Shown piece after piece: positions 37,239 to 48,500 of a stretch of DNA of 64,000 nucleotides. The translations under genes and the position numbers were made by a program. The DNA comes from Marchantia polymorpha subsp. ruderalis (Eukaryota; Streptophyta; Marchantiopsida; Marchantiales; Marchantiaceae). Under the pieces are notes generated by a model that ran no database searches, was not told the DNA's origin, and saw only the letters and a program-made list of their open reading frames with translations. Every line of letters begins with the position of its first letter. Within the stretch, counting starts at the first letter, position 1. The stretch lies in the NCBI GenBank assembly GCA_037833965.1, contig AP031353.1, positions 4,032,501 to 4,096,500 of the forward strand, written 5' to 3'.

Positions 37239-37625
37239 TAGGCTTGGCGACGGTCCGGAAAATTTGTGGACCGGTTAACCGGTCCAGGATTGGTCCCGAT
37301 CGGTTAACGGTTAACCGATGTTTTAACCGGTCCCGACGGTTAACAGGTTAACTATCGGTACGGACCCTGAGGGGATTTGCGTCCGGGGAGGGAAAGAGGT
37401 GGCCGCGACTCAAATGAGCCCACGGTTCCACTTTCAGAGTTCAGAGACTCGGGCTGAGATGTACCAATTCGGGAGAAAAATTTTTCGCGAATTTTATCAC
37501 ACCGAGTCACGAATTGGGTACCTCGCTGGTCTGATTTTGCTTCCAGAGGAAATTTTTGTCCGGACCGGTTAACCGGTCCCGATCGTTAACCGGTTAACCG
37601 TCGGTCCCGACCGTGGCCAACCCTA
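37239..37625. mobile_element. hAT-type MITE, copy 2 (387 bp)
   Basis: Same family as the adjacent copy: TAGGCTTGGCGACGG at the left, CCGTGGCCAACCCTA at the right, and the same GGTTAACCGG subterminal motifs and internal blocks (ACTCAAATGAGCCC; TGGTCTGATTTTGCT compared with TGGTCTAATTCTGCT in copy 1). Flanking 8-mers are CCAGTACC (37231-37238) and CCAGTTCC (37626-37633), seven of eight matching. The left flank overlaps the right target duplication of copy 1, so one inserted beside the other. It is shorter and more diverged than copy 1. Confidence 0.9.
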
Positions 37626-38107
37626 CCAGTTCCATCGTGTACAAAAGTCAACTGCGGAAGAGCTATCGCAGTAACCTCTGTGGCCAGTGTTACGTGTGCG
37701 AAGCACCACAGTCAGGTCAGGTCAAGTCAGGTCAGGTTAGCGTTGCGTACTCTATTTTTCTCACTCCCGCGCTTACGTTCAGTTTTTGAAAATTTGCTTT
37801 CCGCTGGATTCCCGAAAGCACTGCAACTGGTCACGGTTTTCGAAGGCGTTCTCGTACAGCTCGAAGCTCTCTCGTGAACTGCGCCCGGAAGATGGCGATG
37901 GCGATGGCAGCATTGCTTCGGATGCTCCAGATTTGATTGCCTGGTTCGCCTCTTCTTGCACGAGGTCCCGGAGCGGAGGGTGCGAGACATTCTCTCCAGT
38001 GACGACGAGAGGCTGATTTCATCCCCGGGAACTTTCAATTCCTCGTCAACGGGAATTTTGCTCGAGGCGTTGTCAATTTCAGAATTTGGAGACCGATCTG
38101 AAGGCCA

Positions 38108-41100
38108 ATGGCTCCTCGATTTCGTGTCCCGGCTGCTATCGAAGACTTGATGAGGCCGCCGGATGATGATGAAGACTTTCTTTATGTTCATGAAGTTGTG
38201 GAGGTTGAGAATCTGTCTCCCGGAGAGGTTCATCAGCTTGTGAAAGGTGATCGCTTGTCATGAATTTTCGCAATCTGGCCACTGTCAGCAATGTGACGAC
38301 AGTCGTTTCTGAAACTACATATGTCGAAGATGGCTTTTCAGTTTAAAGACTTGGACGCTAAGGCGGAACTTCCAAGAGAGAGTGCTTGCTTTGAAATGTT
38401 TCACTCCAAATTATCAAATGTTCCGGTACAACGCAGGTTTGGCGACCGAGTTAGCTGACAAAGACGTCCTTTCGATTGAAGAGCAGAGCCTGTTCGATCA
38501 GAGCTACTCGCTTGTGAGGTGCGCCTCCTAAATGGACCCAAGATTACTGTATAGACTAAGATTGTACCAAGTAATTTGAAAGTTGTCACCTGATGATTAG
38601 TCGGAAACAATTTGGTCATTGTATGCCTTTACTGATCTTTCGATGGGTGAATTGAATTGCAACAGAGACTTTAAGCACTTGGAGCCCCCTGCGAGGGGAA
38701 TGTTGATGGACAGCATGTGTACAAATTTCGTCCAGCTTAATGCATCTTCATCAATTCTTATTCAGTCACTTGAAGATTGCAGTGAAGACCCGTTGGACCT
38801 GCTTCACCAATGTCGATCACACAGCAATGCAGTGCAAATATACGCATACTTCTTGATGTACATGCTCACTACGGACGAAGCAGATTCTGAACCAGCGGCT
38901 GAAATGTCTGTGGCTCGTGGAGCTCCGAAGGTTCTGTCAAAACTCCTCATTTATATACAATTATGTCCAGCTTTCCGTTTCTGGCTTAATTCTGATGATT
39001 ACAATTCAACTTCCAGGGACGTTCTCGGAAGAAACATGTACCTCAAGCGTGGGATTGGGGTTCACTAAGAACTCGCTGTGTTAAAGTACTGGCCGGAGCT
39101 GTCCAAAATGATCTTCATCGTATATTCGAATCCCAAAAGGTTGATGAGAATTTTGTTGCGTTTCTGGCCAAGTATGTTGCTAATTCTTCCCTCGACAAGC
39201 TGCACGCAACGTTGCTTATTCCATCCTCACTTTCTTTTCATTTCGCATTTTTTGCTATGCATTTGCATATTTTACCGTCACTTGCCTAAAGAGGAAAGCA
39301 AGTGATGAGTCAGTAATGCATTGTCATAACTCAAGATATTATTTTCATTTTTCTCGTACCACATTCCTCGTCTACAATTTAAATCAAAGTATGCTACCTA
39401 TTTGATTCATAAATGCCATTTTGGTAGGGTCTCGAAAGCAAAGATCTGCAGTGTAATATCTTGCTCAACAGCTTGTTTACTTAGCAGCAATCTGGTGGGA
39501 TGCACACTAGGGCAGCATTCAAGATGATGGAAAGTCGAGAGATCACGGAGAAAGCCGAGAACAAGGATTGCAAAGAGGCTTTGTACGTTATCATCTCTGC
39601 CAGTGCAATCAAGTACAACTACCAAATTTCGATTGTTGCTACGATGATTCATATGCTACACAAGCATGAACACGTACCGATACCTTTTGCAGAGCTCGTT
39701 TCGCTGGCGGAGAACCAGTATGCTGCCAGTAGCCTAGCAGTTGACCTGTTGAGAGCGATTGGACAGATTGACCCCAGTAACTTTGAACGTGACAATGCAG
39801 GGGCAGATAATGTTGGGTTGTTCCTTGAGGAGTTAGGTGGTCGGCTTCCTAAACTCATGGTCATGAATTTGAGCGTCCTCATGTGCCATTTAGATGGGAA
39901 GTCTTACAAAATGAGGAACTCGCTGGTCAAATTGATTGGAACTCTTCTTGTCAAAGCAATCAAAGAGACAAGTGAATCAGAATCCAATGAGGGTTCTCGT
40001 CTACGAAATGAGCAAACTCTGCTTAATATCTTAATAGAGAGAAGCAGAGACACATCTGCTCACACACGAAAGCATGTTCTTCGAACTTGGGCTTACCTGT
40101 GCAAGGAACATGCAGTTTCAATCGGACACTGGAATCTTGTGTCAGATTTAGCAGCTGGCCGCCTTGAGGATAATGCAGCTATTGTGCGTAAAAGTGCTCT
40201 GCAGTTGCTCGGAACTCTGTTGGAGTATAACCCATTTGGTCCCCAATTGCGTACAGCCGCCTTTGAAGCTACCTACGAGAAATACAAAGAGAAGTTAGGA
40301 ACTATGGATCCTCGTAGAGAGGATGAAAGCACGGAGCTAGATCCCAGCTTAACTGAAGACACCGTTGAAAGACTTGAAGGAGATGACGAGGAAGTAACCA
40401 ACGATCCTGATGCTCAAGCGGCATCTGTTCCCGTTGAGGATGACATTGATGCCGTCAAAACGGCAGCTCCTGAAGAACTTACGACTGGTTCGCGCTTTGC
40501 CTCGGAATTAGGTGGTTTGGAGCAGACTCGGGCACTAGTGGCTTCTCTAGAAGCAGCTCTGAGGTTTTCCAAGTGCATAGCATCTACCATGCCAATGCTA
40601 GGGCAGTTGCTAGCCTCCTCAACGATTGGAGACGTTGATGGAGCGATTCAACTTCTTATGGTTTGCAGGCAGTTCGACGTTGATGGTTCGGAGTTATGCA
40701 TACGCAAAATAATGCCCCTTGTAAGATTCGCTCCTTTTTCTGCTTCTAACCTCCTCTATCTGCCTCCTTTTTCCTTGTCAATTTAAGAAAAATCCTTGCC
40801 CTCACATAGGGGCTAAATCCTGTTGACTTTTACGTCTACATCAAACCTGATGCATCTTTCGTCGGGCTTGTGCTTTGTAACGGAATTTTGAAACGTGTTC
40901 AAGTAAAAGATGTGACCTGTTACTCTACCAACCGTGGAATTCATCTCAGCACTTTTGTGACATGGTATGACTTGCCATCTCATTGCCTGGTTGTATCTCG
41001 CCATTTCAGGTGTTTTCTCAGGAGTTGGTGATAAGTATTGCTGTGGACGACGCTTTCAAGACCCTGTATTTGAAAGGTGCTCCGTCCGAAATAGCTACCA

Positions 41101-44100
41101 GTCTTGTCCAACTAACTCTTGAAGCTAGTCTGGGAGATCTCGCTTCAATTGAGGCGTTGGTCGGAAAGAGTATGATGAGAGGAGATATCACGCCCGGCAC
41201 GGTACTTATCTATGTTGTTGTGCAAACCATGTGCTTGTTTGAAACAGCTTGATTTCACTGCCTGTACTTGTTGTGGACTTGAAATGTTGACTCAGCATGT
41301 CCTTGATGATGCAGCTATCTGCTTTGTGGAATATCTTCACTTTCAACGCTCCAACAGTGACACCTGATCAATGCCGTGGGGCGCTTGCTGTATTGTGCAT
41401 GGCCGCAAAGTCTAATGCTAAAATTCTACGATCCAACATACAAAATATTTTAGATATTGGGTTTGGTCGATGGGCCAAGGACGATGTTATGCTCGCCCGT
41501 TATGCTTGTATTGCTCTTCAACGTCTTTCAGAAGAGGACAGGATGAGCATCAGAGCAAGTCACAAAATCTTCAGTATCTTGTCCAATTTGATTATTGGAC
41601 CCGGCCTTCCAGAAGTTTGCGTATATTCTGCTACAGAACAAGCTCTTAATGTCATATATGAATTGCATCCTACGCCAGAAACCTTTTCGTCTACGATCCT
41701 GGTAAAGTTCTCCCAAGAGGTGTTTGAATGTCTGCCAACAAACAATGGTCATTCAGAACAAACTGGTGTTTCTCCCGATAACTCAAATAGATCCAACTCT
41801 TCCCTACTTCATGACTTTTCTTCCATAAACGCTGAGAAACTCAGTCGCTTTCTCTTTGTTGCGGCACACATAGCTCTTAAACACCTCGTTTATATCGAGT
41901 CTTGTGTAAAAAGGCTACGCAAACAGCGTGGGGATAGAGAGAAGGCTGCTGCAAATGCTGCATCAGAGTTGGAGGAAATCGAGGATCAAGAGCAAGTCAA
42001 TCACGCCGACCAGGTAATACTGAACTTCTGCTTCTATGTGAAGAAATACCTTTGTTGCACTTCTGCACATCTTACCCAAAACCTTTGCAGCTGATGGGCA
42101 GTTCTGGAAAGGAAACTTTATTATGTTATCATGAAAGGCTGTATGTTACTCTGTCAATCAGATGGTTCATCAGAATTCGCCTTAAAAACGTGTTTATATA
42201 TTGAAAAAGTTGTTCTCTGTCCAGGAAGAAAACATTTCTAAAGAGCTGGGACTAAATGCTTCAGAAGATGCAAAACTTGACGACATAGTTGAGCAAGCCG
42301 AGAAAGAAATAGTGTCTGGTGTAAAAAACCGGACGTTCCTAATTGGAGCAATAGCCCCGATCGTTGTAAAACTTTGCAAAGCTTCAGGCGTCTTGCAACA
42401 GGTGCACTGCAGCTCCTACATTAAACTGAAATTTTTGTCAGATTTGCAGGAACTGATTCGTCACAAAATGTTTATGCCACAGTCAAGTTCAGTTTTCTTT
42501 CTGAACAAAAAGTTGAATCTGGAAGTCAAAATTTACCATCGACCTCCTGACGTTTGAGCCTTCTCGTGCAGAATCCGAAATTAAAATCATCAGCAGTGTT
42601 GGCCTTATGTAAACTCATGGCAATTGACGCAAATTTCTGGTACACTACACCCCTGTTATCTGAGCTTCTTTTTGGGAAGATTATGGAACTGCATGGAAGC
42701 ATCCTGATCCGACTGCATAGACAGGAACTTCGTCTCAATATACTCCCAGATCGTGGATTCTCGTTGCGTAGATGGCAGGAAGTTAAGGAGCATTCTACGA
42801 AGCGTTGACTAACTCAGCAGCGGGCTTGTCTTCTAATACACTTCTGTCTCTGCTTTCAGTGAGAGGAATCTGCAGCTTCTCTTTACAATAGCCCGAAATT
42901 CCTCGGAAGATGCCATAAGGTCTAACTGTGTGATTGCACTGGGCGATCTCGCGCTTCGTTTTCCAAATTTGCTGGAGCCATGGCTGGATCATATGTATGC
43001 CCGAGTTCATGATTCATCCGGATCTGTTCGTAAGAACTCCGTTCTGGTTCTCAGTCATCTCATCCTCAATGACATGATTAAGGTTAGAGATCACTCTTAT
43101 CTTTGATCTGATTTCGACATTCATGTGTTTTTCTTGTCTTGTGTTCGAAATCTGGTAGTGTGTCGATGCATTGTTTTAAGTGAAGCCATAATGTTTCAAG
43201 TAAAAGACGAAGAAGATTTGATTTCCTTTCGAATTATGTGGTCAAAATCAGTCATGAGCTCAACTTCTAGTCCACTTAAATAAGAATCGCTAATTAACGG
43301 GTTTATTCACCAATCTCTTTGACCACATTCTGTTGGGTTGCTGAGATGGTAATGTTTAAGATGAGCATGGATCCTTCCCCAAAGGGATTATGTCTTCTTG
43401 CTTCTTTGCTTTCAGGTGAAGGGTCACATCAGTGAGCTGGCCATACATGTGGAGGATGAAGATCAGCGCATCTCGGATCTAGTTAAACTTTTCTTTCACG
43501 AGCTTTCCAAAAAAGGTATGCGTTAAATTGTATGGATTTTTCCCACAGTTGGAGAAATCTCCTCTTACATTCGAATCTCTTGCTTACTTTCAATGTTTCA
43601 GTTTACGACTTTTTGAGAGAAGGGGAAATATATGCTAGATCGTAGAACCACATGCGCTTACTCCTACTAACATCATGGTAACGTATGTTCGCAGGTAACA
43701 ACCCCATATATAATCTGTTCCCAGACATCTTGAGTCGCCTATCCTGCAACGCAGAAGTCTCTCAAGATAGTTTCTACACAATCATGCAGTTTCTGATGGG
43801 CACTATTAAAAAGGTTAGTCTCTAGGGTCCTTATAGAGTTGAACATGAGTTCTGATAGATTGGTATATCATTGTTAAAACGTATAGTTGCTTCTTGGGGA
43901 GAGGTCAGCTCGGCAAGGCTCTAGCTGGATGTTGACATGTCTAACACGTTCGGTCGTTTACGGCCCAACTACCTACCCATTTAGCTGAAAAGAGTGTCCA
44001 AGTAAATTATGTTTACCCATTAGTTTATTCTTCGCAGACCGTGCAGGATTTGTTCGGACTCTCTTCGCACATCGTACGAGAACTAATGAACCTGTGACCT

Positions 44101-45380
44101 GTCCGTTTGGTGTTAACAGTGCAAGCAGATGGAGGGCCTCATCGAGAAACTTTGCAATCGGTTCTTAGGCACATCTGGTATGTTACTGCCAAAGACTGTC
44201 TCTCGCTCAGTACATGATATCTCTCATGTTTTCTCATCTTGGTTTTGTATTCTTATCACTGGCATTCTAAATGTCTTCAATCTTTGTCTTGTAATCACTG
44301 TGCCCTGCTTCGGGTGAAGAAACTTCTTAGGAGCAAAGTTCTCATTGACATCCGTCTTACTTGATTACAGAGTCGAGACAATGGCAAAGCCTTGCGTACT
44401 GCTTATCACAATTGAACTATACTCAGAGTTCCTTAAGGAAACTGTCAGACTCATTCAAGTTCTATGAGCATGCCCTTGGGGATGACGAAGTGTTTGGACA
44501 TTTGAAGGCGCTGATTATTAAGGTAAGAGTAGTAACCACTAATTAATTCATACCATGATAATCCTTTTTGCTACACAACTTGTCTGCTCTTCCATCGTCA
44601 GTGGAGGGTCCACACCCTGTCTGAAGGTCTAATCTGAATATTAATGTGGACTGAACGTATTCCTTCGAACGTGTGCAGACAAGAAAACTGGCAAAAGCTG
44701 AGCTCAAGTTGGTGTTGAATGAACTGGAAGAGAAGCTCGTGCAGTGCCACAATGAAAGGAAAGAGCAGGAGACCGCCACGTTGAAAGCCGAAACGCACCT
44801 TCACCGTACCCGGGCCATGCAAACGCAAGACAACGATGAAATACAACGCGAAGACGAGAAAGCCACTAATGGACACGTTGTAAAGGAGGAACCGCTGTCA
44901 CTTGAGCCTGAAATAAGTCAAAATACTCCACAAGGGGCTGGACTCGAGAGAGCTTCACGAAATAGAGTTTTGGACGTTGCTGATAGTCATAGCTCTTCAG
45001 ACCATGAATGGTGGGCAGAAGACTCGAACGACGATGAAAATGACAATGGGAGACAAAGACTTCGAATTCCCAAATTCTCTAAAACCACCGCAGAGAAGGT
45101 AGATAAGAACGAACGAACAGTTGCTCTGAAGAATGTACCAGCCCAAGACTTGCCCTCTAGAAGCTCACCGTCCATCAAACTGAAAAAGGAAGCTGAAGAT
45201 GTTGACGACGAAGCGTCTACTTGCTCACAGGTAAGTGAAGTGGATATGGAAGAAGGTGATATAGATGCGGCATCTACGTGTTCACCAGAAGGTGACGAAT
45301 GTATAGGTGATTTAGATGACGCATCATCGACATGTTCAGAAATTATCGGATCTGATAGCGATTCATTGTATAGTTCTTAG
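38108..45380 (+). CDS. CAP-D2: condensin I complex subunit 1 (CAP-D2), complete, 15 exons
   Basis: This HEAT-repeat subunit of condensin I works with SMC2/SMC4, CAP-H and CAP-G to compact and resolve mitotic chromosomes. Exons: 38108-38246, 38437-38518, 38666-38930, 39017-39171, 39511-40720, 41010-41201, 41315-42013, 42225-42401, 42572-42639, 42860-43082, 43416-43515, 43695-43813, 44120-44177, 44371-44522, 44679-45380. All phases agree and give 1,446 residues, close to the usual 1,400. The start MAPRFRVPAAIEDL resembles plant CAP-D2 N-termini. Diagnostic segments: DNAGADNVGLFLEELGGRLP, RLEDNAAIVRKSALQLL, YNPFGPQLRTAAFEATYEKY, and the Cnd1 core RSNCVIALGDLALRFPNLLE, VRKNSVLVLSHLILNDMIKV, FFHELSKKGNNPIYNLFPDI and KQMEGLIEKLCNRF. 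A charged linker in exon 5 (about 40306-40480) and an acidic C-terminal tail flank the HEAT parts. The most tentative boundary is the donor at 38930. Two MITEs lie about 480 bp upstream. Confidence 0.95.
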
Positions 45381-46712
45381 CTAAATTAGAGGTGTTACTC
45401 AGTTGATGAGTACTAGTTCAAAGTAAAGTCCTCTATGATTACAGAATTACACAAAAGTGTATTTGATTTCGGTGGTACCAATCTGTGATGGAAATCTCCC
45501 ACTACCTTTCGAGGGGAAATCCTATGTCCACATGAAAGTCAGCTGCTGCTCGCTTGGTGTTTACATTCTTGCCTCGATGTCTTACTTTTGAATGACGCTA
45601 CGAATAACTATGAACCTTATGAATATATGATCTTCCTTTGAGCACGGATTATTTCCTGTATCGTAGACCTCGACCTGTAGATAGTCCTTTCGGAGGGAGA
45701 TGCAGTTTCATGAGCATTCCGTTGGAGCTGAACACGTGAAGAGACTGGCGTAAAGTTGCTAGTAACGTAAGAATTGAGAATTAGTCTTCATTAAAATAAG
45801 GGATGGGCTAGTTATCCCTCAGGTAGTCCTCACCCTACTTATCTGATTGGTCGAATACCCTACAGATGATACTGCATCCCTACTACCTTGCATCTACCTA
45901 CTTCAATGAGTGTGAGTCACATTTTCGATATTCATACCATCTCATTGTGTTGTACACAAGGCCATTGTAAAACTCTCTTTTTCGATAATAGTACCACATA
46001 TTACTGTACTTTTACTTAATGCATTGTAATATTATTGAGACTAATGATTCAACGCAAAATCACCTCTTTTATTGATACTCAGTCCATGCAATAGTGGTTT
46101 TGATGAGCCGGAGCCTAAACAATTCTATCTAACCCTAGCCTCACAAAATTAGACATTCAAAAAATAGACGACTAATTTAAAATGAGTCAAACTAAAATAA
46201 GTAAATTTCACAAGTGACTTACATTGGCCCCAAGGAGTGATATTGATGGTGCTCCTAGTGTGTATGGTCTGGTTTGATCGCTTTTCATAGTAATTGGCAT
46301 GTCCATGTCTTCGATTGCCTCTACGTGTTCAGAGTCAAATTGACATGGTGCAAACCGTGAAGAAGAAGACCAGCGGTACACCGTCTTGTACAATGTCGTT
46401 TCAACAAAAACATTTGCTAGAATTAGGCTTCAAGATCACACAATCCAAGCACAGTAGCATTGTGACAATGTTCGCGGGTGCAATTGTACCATCAACATCA
46501 AATATTGGAATCTATCATTTTGCAAAAAGAACATTGTAGGTCATCTCACGTTGTAGCACCCTAATCATTTCATCTAATACAAGATTTTCAATAACCAAGA
46601 AAATGCTAGAATCCGTCGTTTTGCAAGAATAATTATGCGGGTCATCTCGGTTCGTACAAGACTATAGCCAAAAAAAAAAAACTTTAATGCTAGGAATTGT
46701 GTTCCGTAAAAT
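45381..46712. other. intergenic: condensin 3' flank
   Basis: Probably the CAP-D2 3' UTR in the first few hundred bases, then AT-rich DNA with a short poly-A tract near 46670. No gene recognised. Confidence 0.5.
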
Positions 46713-48500
46713 CGTATGTTATATGTGTGAAAATATAAATAGTAATAGTAAATGAGTTATTCATGGTTAATTTAGTTATAACTAAATCTAGCTAAGTATG
46801 ATTAAATTTATCAAATTACAATTATGTTAAACTATAATGTATATACCTAGCGAAATAACTAAACAAGTTCTAGAAGATTTTAGTAAATATTTCTATTTTA
46901 TCTTGTACAATATTTTAGACTCAAAGAAAAAATATTTTTGATTTCATGTTTAATTTTGATTGGTTTAATTAAATAATGTGAACTTTATTGGTCAAACTAA
47001 ATCTAATGTTGACTTAGTGGCAAGTGGAGTTTCTAGAAGTTCTAAAGTCACAAATGGCATGTCGCCACCTCAATCGAGCAATTTATAAACGTCTACAAGA
47101 TTTAAGAGGCCAATGATATGTTGCCACATATTGGTAATTAGTCAAATTTACTATGGTTTATCTTTGTATTTGTAAATCACATAGAAATTATCATTTATTA
47201 TAATGGTAAATTCTCAAGTAATATATATAAAGAAGTAATGAAAAGCTTCTAAGGCAAGTTTGGAGAGTTTAAGTGTAGAGACTTATTTCATATATGAAAG
47301 GAGTACCATTTTCAACATGTTGAATTGTCAATGTGTATGTGAATCGGAATGATACATTGAAAGATTGTGTGAGAAGATGTTTGAATTATGAGTAGAAGGA
47401 GTAATTCTTAATTTCTAGAATCATGATGAGCCACCGCAAAGCAATTTGAGATAAACTTGAATAAGATTCAGCCTTGAAATTATAATCCAAGAATCAAAAC
47501 TTTGACATTTTAACTTAATGCAGACGGTGTCGATCATCTTCATATCAAAAGGTATTATTGAGATCATCATTGGCAACATATTCTTCAAGCCGGAGCTAGA
47601 GAAGAACAACGAAGAGATGGATTTCATCATTAAAAACAACATTGTGAAGTTGTTCCATTAGCCGTCTACGTTCAAACGTGGTCAAGGTCAACAACGCGAT
47701 CTTATACAATCTGACATTACAGCACTCATCACTTGGCTTGTCGTTCTGGAACCTCCGGGCTGACTTTCACTGAGGTTTATCTCATATGATTTTGCAATAG
47801 CTCATCATGATTCCAGAAGACTAGGATTACTCCTCATACTCATAGCCCAAACACATTCTCACACAATCCCTCAATATATCACTCTAACTCACATACACAT
47901 CGAAACTTCAAAATACTAAAAATTGTCATTCTTTCATACATGAAACAATTATCTACACATGAACTCTCCAAACTTACTTCAAAGGCGCTCCTCTAACTCT
48001 CTATTTATAATATTTGAGAAATCACCATAGTAACATGTGATATTTTCTCATAATTCATTTTTCTCTAGGTAGGTTTAACTAACCCACTATATATGGCAAC
48101 ATGTTATTGACCTACCTAAATCTTCTAGAAGTTTTCGGAATTTGAGTTTGATGAGTCAACATGCCATTGCAAGCGTTATAACTTCTAGAAGTTTCCTAGC
48201 CAATAAGTCAACAATAGATTTAATCTAAACAATCATGTTTCATATATTTAGTCAAACCAATCATACTCAACACTAATAGTCAAAATTTTAATATCTTGAA
48301 ATCTTTTATAAAGACAAAATAAAAATGCTCACTCCAATTTTTTAGAGTTCCGCTTATTATTCCACAAATATAAATATTATAATTAAACTTAGTTGTAATT
48401 AACTAGTGTAGTCAAAACAAGCTAGACTTAGCAATGTTTTAACTAATCATCATTAATTATTTGGATATTTCTACAACTTAATACACATATGCAACATCCG
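46713..48500. repeat. large imperfect inverted repeat (foldback or head-to-head LTR-like element)
   Basis: Left arm about 46713-47473, right arm about 47758-48500; they are reverse complements at roughly 65-80% by eye with many indels. Anchors: left TGTTATATGTGTG with right reverse-complement TGTTGCATATGTG; GCAAGTTTGGAGAGTT with GTAAGTTTGGAGAGTT; TCATGATGAGC in both; GAGATAAAC at the inner ends. The spacer (47474-47757) has a short open stretch (FFKPELEKNNEEMDF) that I cannot assign. Each arm has a TATA-like box (TATATAAAG 47224-47232; TATAAATAG on the minus strand, 48001-48009) oriented toward the spacer. It could be a foldback transposon or two solo LTRs of one family in opposite orientation. 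Confidence 0.75.
46868..48195. promoter_or_regulatory. repeated TTCTAGAA heat-shock-element-like sites in both arms
   Basis: TTCnnGAA modules occur at 46868-46875, 47031-47043 (TTCTAGAAGTTCT), 47412-47419 and 47811-47818 (TTCCAGAA), and in the right arm at 48123-48140 (TTCTAGAAGTTTTCGGAA, four modules with one mismatch) and 48183-48195 (TTCTAGAAGTTTC, a perfect three-module site). Three alternating modules are the consensus bound by heat-shock factors. The strongest sites lie 115-190 bp upstream of the TATA-like boxes on their own strands. Function is inferred only. Confidence 0.5.

Noticed and set aside
37727..38233. Minus-strand open frame of 168 codons overlapping the CAP-D2 start
   Set aside because: No domain is recognisable and the + strand start MAPRFRVPAAIEDL fits the CAP-D2 family; treated as a shadow.
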